A stretch of DNA of 64,000 bases from assembly GCF_050749885.1 (NCBI RefSeq), contig NZ_JBOIUB010000001.1:868001-932000 (forward strand). The letters run 5' to 3'. The notes beneath the pieces were generated by a model. The model made no database searches. It was not told the DNA's origin and was given only the letters and a program-made list of their open reading frames with translations. The position numbers and the translations under genes were made by a program. Positions 8,079-17,000 of the stretch are shown here, piece by piece; positions within the stretch are counted from its first letter, which is position 1; every line of letters begins with the position of its first letter. The stretch is from Zooshikella sp050749885 (GTDB lineage Bacteria; Pseudomonadota; Gammaproteobacteria; Pseudomonadales; Zooshikellaceae).

Positions 8079-8885
8079 ATGAGATGGATATGGAATAAAG
8101 CTAGAGCAGCAGTTTTAGTTTTGTTGATGATCATGCCTGTTTCTGTCCTAGCAGAAACACTCGTGATAGCCACTGGTGACTGGCCTCCATACGTCTCTAC
8201 ACAACTAAAATATTATGGAGTAACGGCTCGTATTGTTAAGGAAGCATTTGAGTTTTCAGGTGACAAAGTTGTTTTTCATTTTTTTCCTTGGAGTCGTGTA
8301 CTCAAAATGTCTGAACGTGGTGAAATGGATGCTTCATTTCCATGGAGTCATAAGCCTGAAAGAGAACAACATCATTTATATAGCGACAGTATAGGTGAGT
8401 ATGGCTATGTGTTTTTTCACCTTAAGCAGACTGATTTTGATTGGGAGTCTATGAATGACTTAAAATTGTTTGTGATTGGAGGAACTAATTCTTACAACTA
8501 TGGAGAAGCGTTTTTATCCGCCTCAAAGGAAGGAATAATTAAAGTTGAATGGGTTTATTCTGATGAACTTAATTGGCGAAAATTACTGGTTAAGCGCATT
8601 GACCTGTTTCCATCAGACATTGAAGCTGGTTATGCTAAATTACGAGAATTATTTTCAAACAAAGATGTAAGTCGTGTGACACATCATCCACAGCCTCTTA
8701 AACCTTTAACATCAATGCATCTCTTGTTTCCAAAAATAAAGCCAGAAAGTAAAGAAAGATTAAGACGTTTTAACAAGGGAATAGCCCATTTGCGAGAAAC
8801 AGGAAAATTTGATTTGTATTTAATAGAATCTCGTGAAGGGAAATACGAGCTCGTTGGTGATGATATTCGTAAAAGTGGACTGTGA
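8079..8885 (+). CDS. Orphan periplasmic solute-binding protein (SBP family 3)
   Basis: A 268-residue secreted SBP. A signal peptide (about residues 8-26, ending VLAET) is followed by the strand LVIATGDWPPYVS, the helix GVTARIVKEAFEFSGDKV and FFPWSRVLKMSERGEMDASF. This WPPY plus PW.R pattern is shared with the genes at 31508, 35350 and, more loosely, 46879. That suggests one paralogous subfamily. No ABC permease or ATPase is nearby. The 190 bases upstream (to 7795) are AT-rich, with no obvious operator. Confidence 0.85.
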   Translation: MRWIWNKARAAVLVLLMIMPVSVLAETLVIATGDWPPYVSTQLKYYGVTARIVKEAFEFSGDKVVFHFFPWSRVLKMSERGEMDASFPWSHKPEREQHHLYSDSIGEYGYVFFHLKQTDFDWESMNDLKLFVIGGTNSYNYGEAFLSASKEGIIKVEWVYSDELNWRKLLVKRIDLFPSDIEAGYAKLRELFSNKDVSRVTHHPQPLKPLTSMHLLFPKIKPESKERLRRFNKGIAHLRETGKFDLYLIESREGKYELVGDDIRKSGL

Positions 8886-9101
8886 ATTACATAAATTACA
8901 GTGCATTAAGCTAAATATTATGGTCTTTATTATGTCGTAGATATGTCATTTTATAAAAATTCACATAAGTTTTTTTATCTGCAAAATTATATGAATATGT
9001 AAATTTATAATTCTCTTCTATTCTTTTTATCATTGACGCATGCAAGCATGGAAAGAGTGATTTTTTTATCTGCTCGCTTATAGCTGACATGGAGCATAAC
9101 A

Positions 9102-10115
9102 ATGAGAATACGTCAAAATGTGTATGATCTAAAAGACGATACCTTACTTTGGTATTCTAAAGCAGTGGAAGAGATGAAAAAACGGGATATTAGTGATCCT
9201 AGCAGTTGGTGGTATCAAGCAGGCATTCATGGCTATCCTAACCGCAGAAATTATGGATCTGAGGAAGATTATCAAGAGGCTTTAGATTTTTGGCGTCCAG
9301 CGCCAGGTTTTCCTCCATCATCCGCGTTGCTAGAAAGTGACTATTGGGATCAATGTCAGCATGGGACTTGGTATTTCTTATCCTGGCATCGAATGTACTT
9401 GCATTTCTTTGAACAAATTGTTGCCAAAACCATCGTTGATTTAGGTGGGCCTGCAGATTGGACGCTGCCTTTTTGGAATTACTGTGATTATTATGATACA
9501 GAGCTGCCTGAATCTCAGCGAGAGCAGGCTCTAAATATACCTCCTGCATTTGGTAATGTAGAACCTAATCCCAAAACCCCATTTTTATGGATTCAAGGTC
9601 GAGTTGACAACACGCTCGTGTCAAGCAACGTTGACCCTTGGCCTGCAATGAATGAGCTTGAGTTTACCGGGAATTTAATATCCACGGACTTTGGTGGAGG
9701 GACTACGGGGTTCAGTCACAGTGGCCGTCGAACAGGTCAGTTGGAGTCATTGCCGCACAACCGTGTACATACTGACATTGGTGGGGCAATGGGTAATCCA
9801 GACACTGCTGGGCTTGATCCAATTTTCTGGTTGCACCATGCCAACATCGACCGGCTCTGGCAAGTGTGGTTGGATTTTGGCCAGGGGCGTGAAAATCCAC
9901 AATCTGCAATATGGCAAAATTTTGAGTTTCGCTTCCATAATGCTAAGGGCGAGGAAGTGACCATGAAAAACAGCCAGGTCGTTAATACACAGGAACTCGG
10001 ATATACCTATCAGCCTAACTATCCCAAACCTGAAACGGATATTGATAGACTTGAGGTGCCCAAATTTCCACTTTCATTGGTTTTGAACCACAACGCCCTC
10101 TTGATAAGCGAATGA
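9102..10115 (+). CDS. Tyrosinase-family copper oxidase
   Basis: A 337-residue type-3 copper protein of the tyrosinase common central domain. CuA-site histidines are visible as His43 (GIHGYP), His87 (CQHGTW) and His96 (SWHRMYLHFFE). CuB is formed by HNRVH (His219 and His223) and the HHANIDRLW motif (245-253). Cys85, two residues before His87, resembles the CTHG pattern of plant and fungal enzymes in which a Cys-His thioether forms. There is no signal or Tat peptide, so the enzyme is probably cytoplasmic. It oxidises phenols or catechols to quinones, leading to melanin. It lacks its own C-terminal shielding domain; a separate gene two positions downstream looks like one. GGAG lies 7 bases before the ATG. 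Confidence 0.93.
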   Translation: MRIRQNVYDLKDDTLLWYSKAVEEMKKRDISDPSSWWYQAGIHGYPNRRNYGSEEDYQEALDFWRPAPGFPPSSALLESDYWDQCQHGTWYFLSWHRMYLHFFEQIVAKTIVDLGGPADWTLPFWNYCDYYDTELPESQREQALNIPPAFGNVEPNPKTPFLWIQGRVDNTLVSSNVDPWPAMNELEFTGNLISTDFGGGTTGFSHSGRRTGQLESLPHNRVHTDIGGAMGNPDTAGLDPIFWLHHANIDRLWQVWLDFGQGRENPQSAIWQNFEFRFHNAKGEEVTMKNSQVVNTQELGYTYQPNYPKPETDIDRLEVPKFPLSLVLNHNALLISE

Positions 10116-10161
10116 AAGTAAATGTAGGGCGTATTAGTCTTTACTGCGAGTGTTCTGACTA

Positions 10162-10911
10162 ATGGCTATTGCTGGTATACATAACCATCACTATTGGCAA
10201 GATAATCCCCATTGGCGATTTATTTTCATTAGTCTCGTCGTGTGGTTATGGCTGGTGTTACCTTCTTTTGTAACGGAGGTGTCACACCATACTACTCATA
10301 GCCATACGACGGATAGCGCATTCAATAGCCATTTATTACGAATTTGGCATTGGCAGCTGATGGTGTTAGCGATGATGCTACCACTTATGAGCAGTGCTTT
10401 ACGTTTTGTTGTCTATGCTTTGCCCCGATATCGTAGAGAAAGATCAATTTTTTCTTTTCTATTGGGCTACCTTTTTATCTGGAGTTTGGCTGGCGTTGTT
10501 GTGGAATTGTTTGATGGGCTAATGCTGCATACCGTTTTTTTTACAGACTTCTATCGCCAGTTGCTTGGCGCTGTTGGTTTTCTGGCTGCGGGGCTTTGGT
10601 GTTTTAGCTATCATCGGCGTAAAGCAATGCTTAGTTGCGGTATCGGCATGCCGTTAAGAATTAATGGCTGGCGTGCTTACCTCGACTGTATTCATTATGG
10701 TCTTAAAATGGGCTTACGCTGCCTGAGCAGTTGTTGGCATATCATGGCTGCGTTGGTGATTGCTGGTCACAGCTTAATCCTCATGGCTATTTTTACGGTG
10801 TTATTGATTTATGAGCGCGCTTGTTTACCTGCTGAAACAAAGGTATTGTCTTATATCTGCATATTGATGTCTTTATTATTAACGCTTAAATTTTTGTGGT
10901 TTTCAATTTAG
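10162..10911 (+). CDS. DUF2182-like integral membrane protein
   Basis: A 249-residue polytopic membrane protein with about six hydrophobic segments. The segment WHWQLMVLAMMLPLMSSALR (about residues 54-73) matches the W..MV.AMMLP signature of the DUF2182 'predicted metal-binding integral membrane' family. Later segments are at about 93-113, 130-147, 190-215 and 228-247. The His-rich N-terminal loop (HHTTHSHTTDSAFNSH) could bind copper. It follows the tyrosinase gene by 46 bases and precedes the beta-domain gene by 33, so an operon is likely. A role in copper handling for the tyrosinase is an inference. Confidence 0.75.
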   Translation: MAIAGIHNHHYWQDNPHWRFIFISLVVWLWLVLPSFVTEVSHHTTHSHTTDSAFNSHLLRIWHWQLMVLAMMLPLMSSALRFVVYALPRYRRERSIFSFLLGYLFIWSLAGVVVELFDGLMLHTVFFTDFYRQLLGAVGFLAAGLWCFSYHRRKAMLSCGIGMPLRINGWRAYLDCIHYGLKMGLRCLSSCWHIMAALVIAGHSLILMAIFTVLLIYERACLPAETKVLSYICILMSLLLTLKFLWFSI

Positions 10912-10944
10912 AGTCGATGCAATCAGTCGATATGGATTGATAAT

Positions 10945-11379
10945 ATGAGTATTAAAAGTGTTAATCTGATTGCTCAGGTAAAAAAAACGATTACCCTGCA
11001 AGGTGATAAAGTCGAGGCTGATCTTGTTTTACCCCGAGCTTTACAAAAAACTGAGTTATCTTTTTTGGCTTATCTCCACTTCGATGGTATTTTTGGTGAT
11101 ACACATTGTGTTAATTATGAGGTGTATCTAAAAGCCATAGATTCTGCACTGCCATCAGTATTGGCTGGAGGGTTATCATTTTATGGAAACCGTCCGCAAT
11201 CAGATATTAACTCTGATGGGCTGCATCAGGTGTTGAATATTTCCAAACTTTGGTCTAGGCTAGTCAACACTTCCACGACAGCGTTTAAACTGATTTTACT
11301 TCCGCAACGAACAGGCAATAAATCAGGGCAAGCAATCATTAATCATATCTATCTTACACTTGTCCCACCACAACGATAA
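10945..11379 (+). CDS. Small protein like the C-terminal (KFDV) domain of polyphenol oxidases
   Basis: A 144-residue soluble protein predicted to be all-beta. Its pattern resembles the C-terminal PPO1_KFDV domain that shields the active site in plant polyphenol oxidases: an initial strand set (VEADLVLPRA), FDGIFGDTHCVNYEVYLKA, LAGGLSFYG, then GLHQVLNISKLWSRL and AFKLILLPQRTG with a final strand. Those enzymes carry it fused to the tyrosinase domain; here it is a separate gene in the tyrosinase operon. It may act as a maturation or shielding partner, similar in concept to the caddie proteins of Streptomyces. The family match is from memory of the pattern and needs a profile search. Confidence 0.6.
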   Translation: MSIKSVNLIAQVKKTITLQGDKVEADLVLPRALQKTELSFLAYLHFDGIFGDTHCVNYEVYLKAIDSALPSVLAGGLSFYGNRPQSDINSDGLHQVLNISKLWSRLVNTSTTAFKLILLPQRTGNKSGQAIINHIYLTLVPPQR

Positions 11380-11444
11380 CTCAAAAGAAATCGTATATCT
11401 GGCAATATATGCTGCGAGTGAAGATGCAAAAAAGGAATCTGTAA

Positions 11445-11852
11445 GTGAGTGTTGAACATTTTGGCTCTTGTCTGTGTGGCGATGTGGAATTTAAAATTGA
11501 TGGTGATTTTGAAAGTTTCTATCTCTGTCACTGTAAACGATGTCGTAAAGATACCGGTTCAGCTCATGCTGCAAATCTTTTTTCAACCACTGCCAAGATT
11601 ACATGGTTATCAGGTGAGGATAAAACTACGTTATTTAACCTATCATCAACTCGACATGTGAAGTGTTTTTGTTCGGTGTGTGGCTCTGCACTACCCAGTG
11701 TACAAATGAATGGCAAGCTTTTGGTGGTTCCCGCAGGTAGCTTGAATAGTCAATTATTGATAAAACCAAATGCGCATATATTTGTTTCCAGTAAAGCGAG
11801 CTGGGATGAATGCCTGGACAATATTCCGAAGTGTGATGACGGACCTGTGTGA
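11445..11852 (+). CDS. GFA/CENP-V family zinc-binding protein
   Basis: A 135-residue protein of the glutathione-dependent formaldehyde-activating (GFA)-like family. Zinc-binding cysteines are in place: SCLCGDV (Cys9 and Cys11), CHCKRC (Cys28, Cys30, Cys33) and CFCSVC (Cys74, Cys76, Cys79). Length and order are normal for the family, whose true substrates are mostly unknown. The start is GTG. The gene follows the tyrosinase group by 65 bases on the same strand and may be its last member or independent. Confidence 0.88.
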   Translation: MSVEHFGSCLCGDVEFKIDGDFESFYLCHCKRCRKDTGSAHAANLFSTTAKITWLSGEDKTTLFNLSSTRHVKCFCSVCGSALPSVQMNGKLLVVPAGSLNSQLLIKPNAHIFVSSKASWDECLDNIPKCDDGPV

Positions 11853-11908
11853 TTATTAGGAAATACTTAACAAGTTTGATGATAAAGAATCATTTAAACG
11901 ATAATAGC

Positions 11909-11960
11909 TTTGTTTGTCGCATCCTTGCGATAAACAGGGCGTTCATTAACACATTATGTA
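11909..11960. repeat. REP-like palindrome, copy with CGCATCCTTGCG core
   Basis: A small hairpin CGCA-TCCT-TGCG (about 11919-11930) lies inside a stretch that resembles the centre of the larger palindrome at 57472-57577. The shared core reads CGCATCCTTGCG, and AAACAG follows within a few bases in both. It lies between convergent GFA and SDR genes. Confidence 0.5.
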
Positions 11961-11966
11961 AAGAAT

Positions 11967-12707
11967 TTATATTTGAGCTAATCCGCCATCTACTTGTAAA
12001 TCAGCGCCCGTTATAAATGAAGCTGATTCGGATGCTAAGAATAATGCAGCTTCAGCTATTTCATTTGGTTGACCTATTCTACCAAGAGGGGTATTAGCAG
12101 TAACCTGTTGAAGAATAGTTGTCAGGTTATCCTTATCAAAACCGAATTTATCTAAAATAGGCGTTTCAGTCACGCCAGGGGAGATAGCGTTAACCCTTAT
12201 TCCTTTACTACCAAGTTCTTGAGCAAATGACCTAGTCAAAGAGCGGACAGCTGCTTTTGTCGCACCATACACTGACCAAATACCCACACCTCGCTGAGCT
12301 TGAATGGATGAGACTAATATAATTGAGGCCTGTTTATTGAGAAAGGGGAGGGATTTTTGAACAGTAAAAAATACACCTTTAAAATTAATGCTTATACTTT
12401 TGTCAAAACTTTCCTCGCTAACCTCAGGTATGTTCTCTGATATGGCTACACCTGCGTTGGCAATAACAACATCTATGTTTCCCCAACACTCGTTGCACTT
12501 GTTGTAAAATTTTTGCACGTCAGTAGTAGAGCTTACATCCCCAGAAAATATCAGAACATTGTCAGGAAACTTTTTTTGTACATTTTGCATTCGTTCAATT
12601 GATTGAGCGAAGATAGCGACATTGAAACCATTTCGCAAGAAACATTCTGAAATTGCGAGTCCAATTCCTGAATTACCGCCAGTGATGGCGACTACACGAT
12701 TTGACAT
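11967..12707 (-). CDS. SDR-family oxidoreductase
   Basis: A 246-residue classical short-chain dehydrogenase/reductase. It has the NAD(P) motif TGGNSGIG (10-17), NAGVA, the active-site YGATK (YxxxK) with a preceding Ser in VSSIQ, and the C-terminal FITGADLQVDGG. It probably oxidises or reduces an alcohol/ketone; the substrate is not predictable. It is transcribed away from an XRE-cupin regulator gene with a 111-base gap. That suggests this regulator controls it. Confidence 0.92.
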   Translation of the reverse strand: MSNRVVAITGGNSGIGLAISECFLRNGFNVAIFAQSIERMQNVQKKFPDNVLIFSGDVSSTTDVQKFYNKCNECWGNIDVVIANAGVAISENIPEVSEESFDKSISINFKGVFFTVQKSLPFLNKQASIILVSSIQAQRGVGIWSVYGATKAAVRSLTRSFAQELGSKGIRVNAISPGVTETPILDKFGFDKDNLTTILQQVTANTPLGRIGQPNEIAEAALFLASESASFITGADLQVDGGLAQI

Positions 12708-12818
12708 GATTGTATCCTTGGTAAAAGTTGGTCATTGTTTCAGTGGCTAAGTGTATCTTTTGCTGTTCTCTTGTTGTACGGTATAAAGGAATATTTCCAA
12801 TATATTGGACAGATTGCT

Positions 12819-13373
12819 ATGAGTTTTGAGTATATAAGTGCTTTTATTAAGAGTTACAGGCTGGCAAATGGAGAAAGCCTTCAATCCTTAGCCGATCGGT
12901 CAGGGGTAAGCCGATCGATGATATCTCAAATAGAAGGTGGCCAGACGAGCCCCACAATTGTGGTATTGGCGAAGCTTGCAACAGCAATGAATGTAAGACT
13001 GGGCGATCTTGTTGAGCTACCAAGAGGATCGCAAGATGTGCAAGTAGTAGAGCCCTTAGAAGATAATATTATCAGTAAGCGAGGTAGTGCCTTTGTATGC
13101 CATCAGCTAATGGCAAGAGCTGGGCAAGTGCCTATCGATTTTTATCATTTTTATTTTCGCGAGTTTGGCAAAACAGCTTTTTCGGCGAATGTTCCAAAAT
13201 CAGTAAAATATTTGTGGTTAGAAGAAGGTCAATTAAATATTTGTGTTGCTCACAAGGTGATTACGGTAAAAGCCCGTCAAATGGTTACATTTAACGCTTC
13301 AATGCCTCATCGCTTTGAAAATAGATCGGGTGGATTAGCTAAAGGTATATTTATTGTTACTTATCAAGACTGA
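12819..13373 (+). CDS. XRE-family regulator with C-terminal cupin domain
   Basis: A 184-residue DNA-binding protein. An N-terminal helix-turn-helix (ESLQSLADRSGVSRSMISQI, about 19-38) is followed by EGGQTSPTIVVLAKLATAMN, as in XRE/MerR-like cupin regulators. The C-terminal half is a small beta-barrel (cupin) ending in MVTFNASMPHRFEN with the usual PH motif for ligand or metal binding. The ATG at 12819 was chosen because an upstream in-frame TTG would add a hydrophobic leader not found in this family. Divergent from the SDR gene, it likely regulates that gene in response to a small ligand. Confidence 0.88.
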   Translation: MSFEYISAFIKSYRLANGESLQSLADRSGVSRSMISQIEGGQTSPTIVVLAKLATAMNVRLGDLVELPRGSQDVQVVEPLEDNIISKRGSAFVCHQLMARAGQVPIDFYHFYFREFGKTAFSANVPKSVKYLWLEEGQLNICVAHKVITVKARQMVTFNASMPHRFENRSGGLAKGIFIVTYQD

Positions 13374-14054
13374 TTTCTATCCGCTAGACTACTGATTGAC
13401 ACTAAAATTTGACACAGCTCTCGTAAACATCAGGCTACTAAAAGGTGTAATGGAAACTTGCTATCGATGCAACATTGAATTGACTGCAATGAGTTTAGAT
13501 ACATCAGATATTTTATGTTTCTAATATCCATTATGCAAAGTGATAATGATTTAACATCTGAAACAAATGCTAATGTTCCCAAAGTAGAATGTTTCATAGA
13601 TACATAACTATAAGCATCTTAATGAACGTAGGTGACGAGAATTCTTAACATTATTTGAAGTTTTGTTTATTGATTTTCTTGTTGCCATAATTAGTATGAA
13701 AATAAAATAATAATTGTATGGTTTGTGTGTTCGTAGTGTATCGCTCTATTAAATTTTAGGAATAATGTTTTTTAAAAGTGTTTATATTGTGTTTGATTTT
13801 CTCTGTGAATCTATTTATTTTTAGAGTGGGTTGATTTTATTCGGTTTTGATGCTTTTCTCTTGCATTGCTATCTTTTTATTCGTTGCAGGCAATGTACAT
13901 ATTTTCTTTTGTGTGGCTGCTTAGAGATTTTAACGTCCCAAAAATCTGTATTTATTTCTCGTATGGGATAATACCCTTTACTCTCTCCACTCTGGTTTTA
14001 CGGGGAGTTATTTTCACTGAGTTTTTAGTTGTTTAATGTAGTAAGGATAAACTC
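13374..14054. other. 681-bp AT-rich intergenic region upstream of the toxin-like gene
   Basis: No gene is supported here. The stretch is strongly AT-rich, with runs such as those at 13700-13900. Near its end is GTATGGGATAATACCC (13961-13976), then a pyrimidine-rich tract and AAGGA 8 bases before the GTG start at 14055. It probably holds the promoter and a long leader of the toxin-like gene. No recognisable operator was found. Confidence 0.5.
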
Positions 14055-17000
14055 GTGCCTGATAGTGAAACAAATGAAGTTGTAAACAGTGGCGCAAATA
14101 TTGGTGCGCTTAGCTTTGAAGATAAATTAGCAAATTTTATATTAGCCTCTGCATATTCTAATGAGCATATTGATTCATGGTTAGAGGGTGTTGCTATACC
14201 TGATAAAGCAAAAAACAAGCAAATTACTGAAGCTAAAAAAAAGTTTGAGACAAAAGTTCGTGAACATGTTGAAGCTTGGGAACCTTATTTAAAAGAAGGT
14301 CAACAACTTAATATTCGTGCCTACGCAGAGGGATCACTGGTTAATCAAGCCAAGGAAGTATTAGCAAATCTCCCAGGATCAGATCAGTTAACCGTCGAGC
14401 AAATTAAGGATTATCTTTTAAACCCTAAGCAAATTCCAAATGCGACGCCTGAGCTTATTACTAAAATAAAGCAATTATCACCAGAAACCAAAGGACGGGG
14501 TGCCACAGGAGATGCAACTGAGATCAATTATGAGACAGTGGCTGTAACACTTGTTGATAAAACACTTTATGTAGCGTCTAATACTAAATCTAGACTTGGT
14601 GTAAGTATTGACCCGAATACGAAAAAGCTTACTGGGCTTGATAGTAAAAATAAATATTTATCATTTTCGTTATTTCAGGATGCGGATCAGCGTAGCCATG
14701 CTGCTAACAGAGTGGCAGTGGTTGATCAGTTGCAAGCGGAGCTACAAGGTGTCGCTGATTTTGATCGGGTTGTTTTTATTGGTATAGGCGATACGCCACA
14801 AAATGCTAATGATGCTGCTAAACCTCATGCAGAAATGCAACTATTAAGGTATTTTAAAGATAACGATATTTCATTAACAGACAAAACAATAGGTATATCA
14901 AAACCTGCATGTAGTTCCTGTACTGTTAAGCTCCAACAAAGTGCGGTTAGTTATCGTGATGGAACTAGAACCAATGAAAATATAAATACTAAGCAAACTA
15001 ACTGGCTTGAACCGAGCGAAATAAACGGTGTTAAAGTCATTTATGAGGCAAATTTTAAACAACCTACGGCGAGTCAATTAACAGACTATCGTGTATTAAC
15101 GGCTGCAAATTGGCGACGTCCATCCACAAGGCAAGTAGAGCGATTGAGCGATCAATCGTCAATTGCGGGTAGTAAATATTCAAATAATGTTATTGTCCAG
15201 CTGGATGGCGATGTTGTTAGTTTTAATGCTGCGTTACGTTTATTTCATAAATACCCAGCTAATAAGGTGAAATGGCTACAGTGGAACCCTCAACAAGGGC
15301 AAGTAGTGGATGCACTAACAGGCCAACCTGTTTCAGCATTACCCATGACAGTCAATGATCAAATGTTGTTGGTTGGACACTCAGAAGCTACTCTCAATAA
15401 TCCGTTGTTACAGCATGGCTCTACGTTAGCAGGCTTGGGTCCAGAGGAATTAACCAGCAAACTTTTAGAGCATGGATTACAACAGGTTGTACCTAAAAAA
15501 ATCAGTTTAGTGGGTTGTGGATTGGGTGCCGTTGATAGCCAGCAGGGTAGTCGATTTGTGACACAAGTTGCAGAACAAATTGCGGCAACTAAGCCTGAAG
15601 CTAAAGTGATAATATCAGCACAAGACACTGTTGTTAAAGTGAATGCTCAGGGACAAAAAGAAACACTGCGTTTTATGGAGGATGGTCAGGTTATTTGGAA
15701 AGCTGGCGATCATCAACATAAGGTGGTTGTAACAACCAACGGTTCAGGCGGTGTTAGTGAACAGGTATTTACATTGGGTGAGGGAGAAAAGCCATTAAGC
15801 CAGGTTGATACTGATATAATTAAAAATATAAAAATTGAAGATGCCTTGAGCCAAATGAGTCAGACTCGCACTTCTGCTTTGGGAGTGGATGCAGATGCTT
15901 TTTTTAGTCCTGCGAAAACACTTCAAGCGGCTCGTTTGAATGATCAAAAGTTGATTCAAAACTTAGTTGAACAAAAGCTGACTTCTTTAGGAAAACAGGC
16001 AACAGATTTTGTGGGGTTTGCTGAAGGCACTGATTTATCTTCTGGTAAGCTTGTTATTGAGTATCAAGATGCAGGGCAACGCAAAACGCAGCGTATAAAC
16101 ACTGACCAAAACCAGTTTCGTACTACAAAAGTCATTAATGGTTTTCGACAGGAGTTTGCAAAGGGAACTGCGCGTACTTCAAGAGCGTTAGGTATATTTA
16201 TGACGCTAAAAGGGATGGAAAGTCTGTCTGATGCTTTAACAAAAGGGGATGCGAAGGCTATCGCGGCGAATTCTGCAATGACCCTTTATGGTGTTGGTGA
16301 ACTGGCCAATATGCCCCCTAAAATTTTAACGGGTACGGGGGATTTATTAGCGAAAGCCACGGCTTCTACGGCAAATGGTTTATCAGAAATAGCAGCACGT
16401 AATGCGGCTCCTGCTTTAGCCAATTCGTTTGCTCAGTTTAGTCGTACGGGTGCTGCGGGTATACGTGCGTTTAGCAAGTTATTAGCCAAAGCTACACCAT
16501 TAATTGGTGTGGGGTTGGGTATCCATGGCATGAGTGAGGATTTAAAAGATCCTGATAAAGTGAGGGGTACAGTCAATTTTGTGCTTGATTTTTTTGCTAC
16601 AGCAACAGGTGCATTAGCATCGATACCTTCTCCTCTGTCACCTTTATTTGAAGCATTTTCGATAGGCTTTACTATTGCCAGACTAGGTTTTGGCACATTA
16701 TACGACAATGTGAAAAAAGCGCTGAGTGAATTACCTGATGATGCTTCTTGGCAACAGCGTGCTGATGCATTTTTTGAAGGTCTTGGTAATGGTATTGAGC
16801 AACTGTTTTATGAGTTCCATCCGATAGGCAATATTATGAATGCTTTACAGCAAAGTGAAGCATTAGAAGATCAGTATCGAGAAGATGTAAAACTGCTGTC
16901 ATTACTGTCAGATTATCGGAATTATTTTAGTATTTATCAAACAGATGAAAATGGTCCAGCAACCATTGATTTTGCGAGTGCTCCAGCTTCTTATTATGGC

